NCBI GenBank assembly: GCA_013815575.1
Contig: JACDFX010000044.1
Coordinates: 1-8,465, forward strand
Reading direction: 5' to 3'
Length of the DNA stretch: 8,465 nt
DNA from: Rubrobacter sp.
GTDB lineage: Bacteria > Actinomycetota > Rubrobacteria > Rubrobacterales > Rubrobacteraceae
Below the pieces are notes generated by a model. That model ran no database searches. It was not told the DNA's origin and saw only the letters and a list, made by a program, of their open reading frames with translations. Shown piece by piece: positions 6,216 through 8,465 of this stretch. Numbering within the stretch: the stretch's first letter is position 1; every line of letters starts with the position of its first letter. Both the position numbers and the translations under genes were made by a program.

Positions 6216-7310
6216 CTAGCTGAATTCCTTCACGAAGCTCTTGTCTATGTGGTGCTTGAGGCGCAGCGGAAAGCGGCCCCGCAGGGTTAGTGGGCCGTAG
6301 ATCGCGAGCCCGGTAGCGTCACCGAGGTCGAGGATGTAGAGGTAGTGCCTCTGGGGTTTGTAGGGGGCCAGGGGCTCGTCGCGCAAGGCGGCCTGGAGGT
6401 TGTGGTAGAGGATGGGGCCCTGGCGGACGGCGAAGACGCCGAACTGGGGCAGGCGGAAGCCGCGGTAGGAGACCGCATCGCCGCCGCCGAAGATCCTTTC
6501 GTCGTTCGGGCTCTGGAGGTGGCGGTTTACCCAGAGGGCGCCGTCGTCGCCCGTCGTCAGGTGTGAGCGAAGGAATACATCCGGCGGGGCGACGCCCGTG
6601 GCGGCCAGGATCAGGCCCGCCTCTATCCTCGTCCCGTCCTCCAGAACGGCGGCCCCGGGTTGCAGGGTTGCTTTTTGGCCCAGCGTCACCCCCACGCCGG
6701 AGGCCCGCAGGCGTTGGGCCATGATCCGGCGGGCTGACTTCGGCGAGGCGGGAAGCAGGTTCGGGAGGGCCTCCACGAGCCTTATCTCCCCTTTACCGCC
6801 CGCAGCACGCCTCAGGCGGGCCACGTTCGCGGCGACCTCGCACCCGGCGGCCCCGCCGCCGACCACGAGGACGCGCAGGGAGCCGGAGCCCTGGTCCAGA
6901 AGCCTGTTCCTGACGTCTTCCAGGTTCGCCACCGGCTTTACGGGGACCGCGTCACCCCCGGCCCGGGCCTCACTTCCCAGGCAGAAGGAGACCGCGTCGT
7001 AAAGTACGGTTCGACCGTCCTTCAGCACGAGGGTACGGTCCCGATGGAGGACTTGCGCGACGCGGCCCTTCACGAAACGTCCGCCGCCCCGTTCGACCAG
7101 GCGGCGGATGTCGATGCGGTTCTCGTGGGGGGCGTGGGCGCCCGAGAGCACGCCCGTCGCCATGCCCGAGTAGTGGAGGTGTTCGGACGGGTCGACGAGT
7201 ACCACCTCGAAGCCGCGGCGGGTCAGTTCCGCCGTGCGGCGCAGGGAGAACAGGTTGGCGTGTCCGCCGCCGGCGAGGGCTATCGTGGGCCTGTGGGGTC
7301 TCTCTCTCAC
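6216..7310 (-). CDS. FAD/NAD(P)-dependent oxidoreductase, NDH-2-like, SelD-associated-type family
   Basis: This 364-residue protein is a pyridine nucleotide-disulfide-type flavoprotein without the redox cysteine pair, most like NADH:quinone oxidoreductases and the family sometimes fused to the N-terminus of SelD. Motifs are a first dinucleotide fold ALAGGGHANLFSLRR (about 11-25), HYSGMATGVLSGAH, a second fold VLVVGGGAAGCE (148-158), ILAATGVAPPD, the flavin-binding IFGGGDA (about 273-279), and a C-terminal FGVFAVRQGPILYHNLQAAL typical of the family. The basic, aromatic C-terminus may bind the membrane. The start is GTG at 7310, matching the short N-termini of relatives and lying just after a TATATAAC box. 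The frame is open to GTG at 7367, adding 19 residues with no ribosome site. No selD is in the window. Electron acceptor is inferred. Confidence 0.85.
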   Translation of the reverse strand: MRERPHRPTIALAGGGHANLFSLRRTAELTRRGFEVVLVDPSEHLHYSGMATGVLSGAHAPHENRIDIRRLVERGGGRFVKGRVAQVLHRDRTLVLKDGRTVLYDAVSFCLGSEARAGGDAVPVKPVANLEDVRNRLLDQGSGSLRVLVVGGGAAGCEVAANVARLRRAAGGKGEIRLVEALPNLLPASPKSARRIMAQRLRASGVGVTLGQKATLQPGAAVLEDGTRIEAGLILAATGVAPPDVFLRSHLTTGDDGALWVNRHLQSPNDERIFGGGDAVSYRGFRLPQFGVFAVRQGPILYHNLQAALRDEPLAPYKPQRHYLYILDLGDATGLAIYGPLTLRGRFPLRLKHHIDKSFVKEFS

Positions 7311-7316
7311 CCCACC

Positions 7317-7324
7317 GTTATATA
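7317..7324 (-). promoter_or_regulatory. Candidate -10 box for the oxidoreductase gene
   Basis: TATATAAC on the minus strand lies 6 nt before the GTG at 7310, a spacing that would give a leaderless transcript. No clear -35 is present. If the upstream GTG at 7367 is the true start, this box is only coding sequence. Confidence 0.35.
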
Positions 7325-7352
7325 CCGGGAAAAGAGTATGTTTACCGAATGC

Positions 7353-7383
7353 TTGGACTTGTGACACAAGAATGCCGTATACT
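7353..7383 (+). promoter_or_regulatory. Candidate promoter for the ABC transporter operon
   Basis: TATACT (7378-7383) is a good -10. TTGGAC (7353-7358) is a possible -35 at a long 19-nt spacing. Transcription would begin near 7390, giving a leader of about 95 nt before the ATPase ATG that contains the short upstream ORF. A perfect palindrome fills the spacer. Confidence 0.45.
7358..7370. promoter_or_regulatory. Perfect 13-bp palindrome, candidate operator
   Basis: CTTGTG-A-CACAAG is a perfect inverted repeat of 6-bp arms about one base, between the -35 and -10 of the rightward promoter. A bound dimer would block that promoter. The binding protein is not identifiable; TGT/ACA half-sites occur with several regulator families. 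It also overlaps the alternative upstream start of the oxidoreductase gene. Confidence 0.45.
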
Positions 7384-7420
7384 TGCAGCGCGATTCCCTA
7401 ACGCCATAGGAGGCGCTTTG

Positions 7421-7489
7421 ATGGAACCGAGAATCAGAGTAGATCGTAGGAGGCAATGCTACGGACGGACATATAGGAGAGCGCGATGA
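7421..7489 (+). CDS. Arginine-rich 22-codon upstream ORF, possible leader peptide
   Basis: An ATG at 7421 with AGGAGG 7 nt upstream opens a 22-codon ORF. Its TGA overlaps the ATG of the ABC ATPase as ATGA. Nine of 22 residues are Arg, including a run of three, and most use AGA, AGG, CGT or CGA, which the neighbouring genes rarely use. The ATPase has its own AGGAGA 5 nt before its ATG, so coupling could tune rather than permit its translation. Part of the AGG content comes from a second internal AGGAGG at 7448-7453, so the arginines may be a by-product of ribosome-binding sequence. Translation and role are unproven. Confidence 0.45.
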   Translation: MEPRIRVDRRRQCYGRTYRRAR

Positions 7490-8463
7490 TCGAGTTTGAG
7501 GGCGTAAGTAAGACCTATGCCGGGTCAGACAGGCCGGTAGTGAACGAACTCTCGTTCAACGTAAAGGACGGCGAGATCTGTGTGCTGGTCGGGCCGAGCG
7601 GTTGCGGCAAGACGACGAGCATGAGGATGGTCAACCGGCTCATCGAGCCGAGCGAGGGCCGGATCCTCATAGACGGCGAGCCGAACACGAGCATGAGCGG
7701 CACGCAGCTCAGGCGCAAGATCGGGTACGCCATCCAGCAGATCGGGCTCTTCCCCCACCGCTCCATCGCCGACAACATCGCCACCGTCCCGAACCTGCTT
7801 GGTTGGGACAAGGGCCAGACGAAAAGCCGCGTGGACGAGTTGATGGACCTCGTGGGCCTCCCGCCGGACCAGTACAGGGACAGGTATCCGGCCGAGCTAT
7901 CGGGCGGTCAGCAGCAGCGGATCGGGGTGGCCCGGGCGCTGGCGGCGGACCCGCCCATCATGCTCATGGACGAGCCGTTCGGGGCGGTCGACCCAATCAC
8001 CCGCGACAGGCTCCAGAACGAGTTCCTGCACATTCAGGAGGACATCAAGAAGACCATCGTCTTCGTCACCCACGACATCGACGAGGCGATAAAGATGGGC
8101 GACAAGATCGCCATCCTCAAGGAGGGCGGCATCCTCGCCCAGTACGACACGCCCGAGAACGTGCTCGTCAACCCGGCCTCTGAGTTCGTGCAGTCGTTCG
8201 TCGGGGGCGACAGGGTCCTCAAGCGCCTCTCGCTCACGCGGGTCGGCGACGTGAAGCTGGAGCCGCCAACGGGCAACGGCCACGACTTGCCCCGAATCCA
8301 GGTGGAGTGGACCTTGAGGGACGCCCTCTCGGAGATCATCGGCGCGGGGGCCGACAGGGGCGTGGTAGTCCAGGGCGGCGACGAGAACGGCGCCTCGCCC
8401 GGCACGATCACGCTGAACTCCATAAGGGAGATCTCGCACGGCGCCGGGGCGCCGCGTGGCTAA
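7486..8463 (+). CDS. ABC transporter ATP-binding protein, OpuCA/ProV-type (osmoprotectant import)
   Basis: This 325-residue ATPase would energise import of glycine betaine, choline, carnitine or a similar solute. Visible motifs are Walker A GPSGCGKT (36-43), the Q-loop in IGYAIQQIGLFPH (79-91), signature LSGGQQQR (138-145), Walker B IMLMDEPFGA (158-167) and the H-loop His196. The QQIGLFPH Q-loop and PVVNELSFNV context are typical of the quaternary-amine family. After the core, about 120 residues include one CBS-like stretch (VEWTLRDALSEII...GVVV...GTITLNSIREI), whereas OpuCA proteins usually carry two CBS domains and are about 380 residues long. The ATG has AGGAGA 5 nt upstream and overlaps a small upstream ORF. 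GTG at 8456 overlaps its end and could start a permease. Substrate is inferred. Confidence 0.93.
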   Translation: MIEFEGVSKTYAGSDRPVVNELSFNVKDGEICVLVGPSGCGKTTSMRMVNRLIEPSEGRILIDGEPNTSMSGTQLRRKIGYAIQQIGLFPHRSIADNIATVPNLLGWDKGQTKSRVDELMDLVGLPPDQYRDRYPAELSGGQQQRIGVARALAADPPIMLMDEPFGAVDPITRDRLQNEFLHIQEDIKKTIVFVTHDIDEAIKMGDKIAILKEGGILAQYDTPENVLVNPASEFVQSFVGGDRVLKRLSLTRVGDVKLEPPTGNGHDLPRIQVEWTLRDALSEIIGAGADRGVVVQGGDENGASPGTITLNSIREISHGAGAPRG

Positions 8464-8465
8464 CG

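Noticed and set aside
8456..8465. Start of a following permease gene (GTG GCT AAC)
   Set aside because: An overlapping start is plausible for this operon, but only ten bases are visible and there is no clear ribosome site, so it cannot be supported.

Overview
The window is GC-rich bacterial DNA with strong G/C bias at third codon positions, frequent GTG and TTG starts, actinobacterial-style PurA and PurD, a tRNA gene without an encoded CCA end, and several likely leaderless promoters. Together these suggest an actinomycete-type genome, possibly a deep-branching lineage such as Rubrobacter. The genus is an inference from general resemblance only. Most genes are ordinary chromosomal housekeeping, transport and membrane genes. 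No prophage, insertion sequence or CRISPR array is visible.

Left part, minus strand (1-4013): a tight purA-purD purine pair, with purD running off the left edge. It is preceded by a 260-bp intergenic region holding a candidate purA promoter and, just after the upstream gene, tandem GC hairpins that may end that transcript. Then comes a lone Tat-exported lipoprotein of the family 1 sugar-binding type, with its own extended -10 promoter and an inverted repeat at that promoter.

Middle part (4014-6180): on the minus strand are a ParB/sulfiredoxin-fold protein of the SbnI/SerK (free serine kinase) type, a 39-codon membrane mini-ORF, and tRNA-Pro(GGG). The tRNA promoter lies back to back with a rightward promoter in an imperfectly symmetrical arrangement. 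The rightward promoter reads a small protein that resembles the catalytic domain of a serine recombinase but has lost the catalytic residues. A near-perfect 32-bp palindrome closes that gene. A likely leaderless promoter then drives two small membrane-protein genes.

Right part (6181-8465): a minus-strand FAD/NAD(P) oxidoreductase of the NDH-2-like family related to the SelD-fused oxidoreductases. It diverges from a plus-strand operon that begins with a short arginine-rich upstream ORF. That ORF overlaps the ATG of an OpuCA/ProV-type osmoprotectant ABC transporter ATPase, whose partner permeases probably lie beyond the right edge. The intergenic region holds a perfect 13-bp palindrome at the rightward promoter.

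The least ordinary items are the catalytically defective recombinase-like domain beside the tRNA, the arginine-rich upstream ORF before the transporter, and the serine-kinase-like protein found without siderophore genes. I do not see a convincing new multi-gene system.
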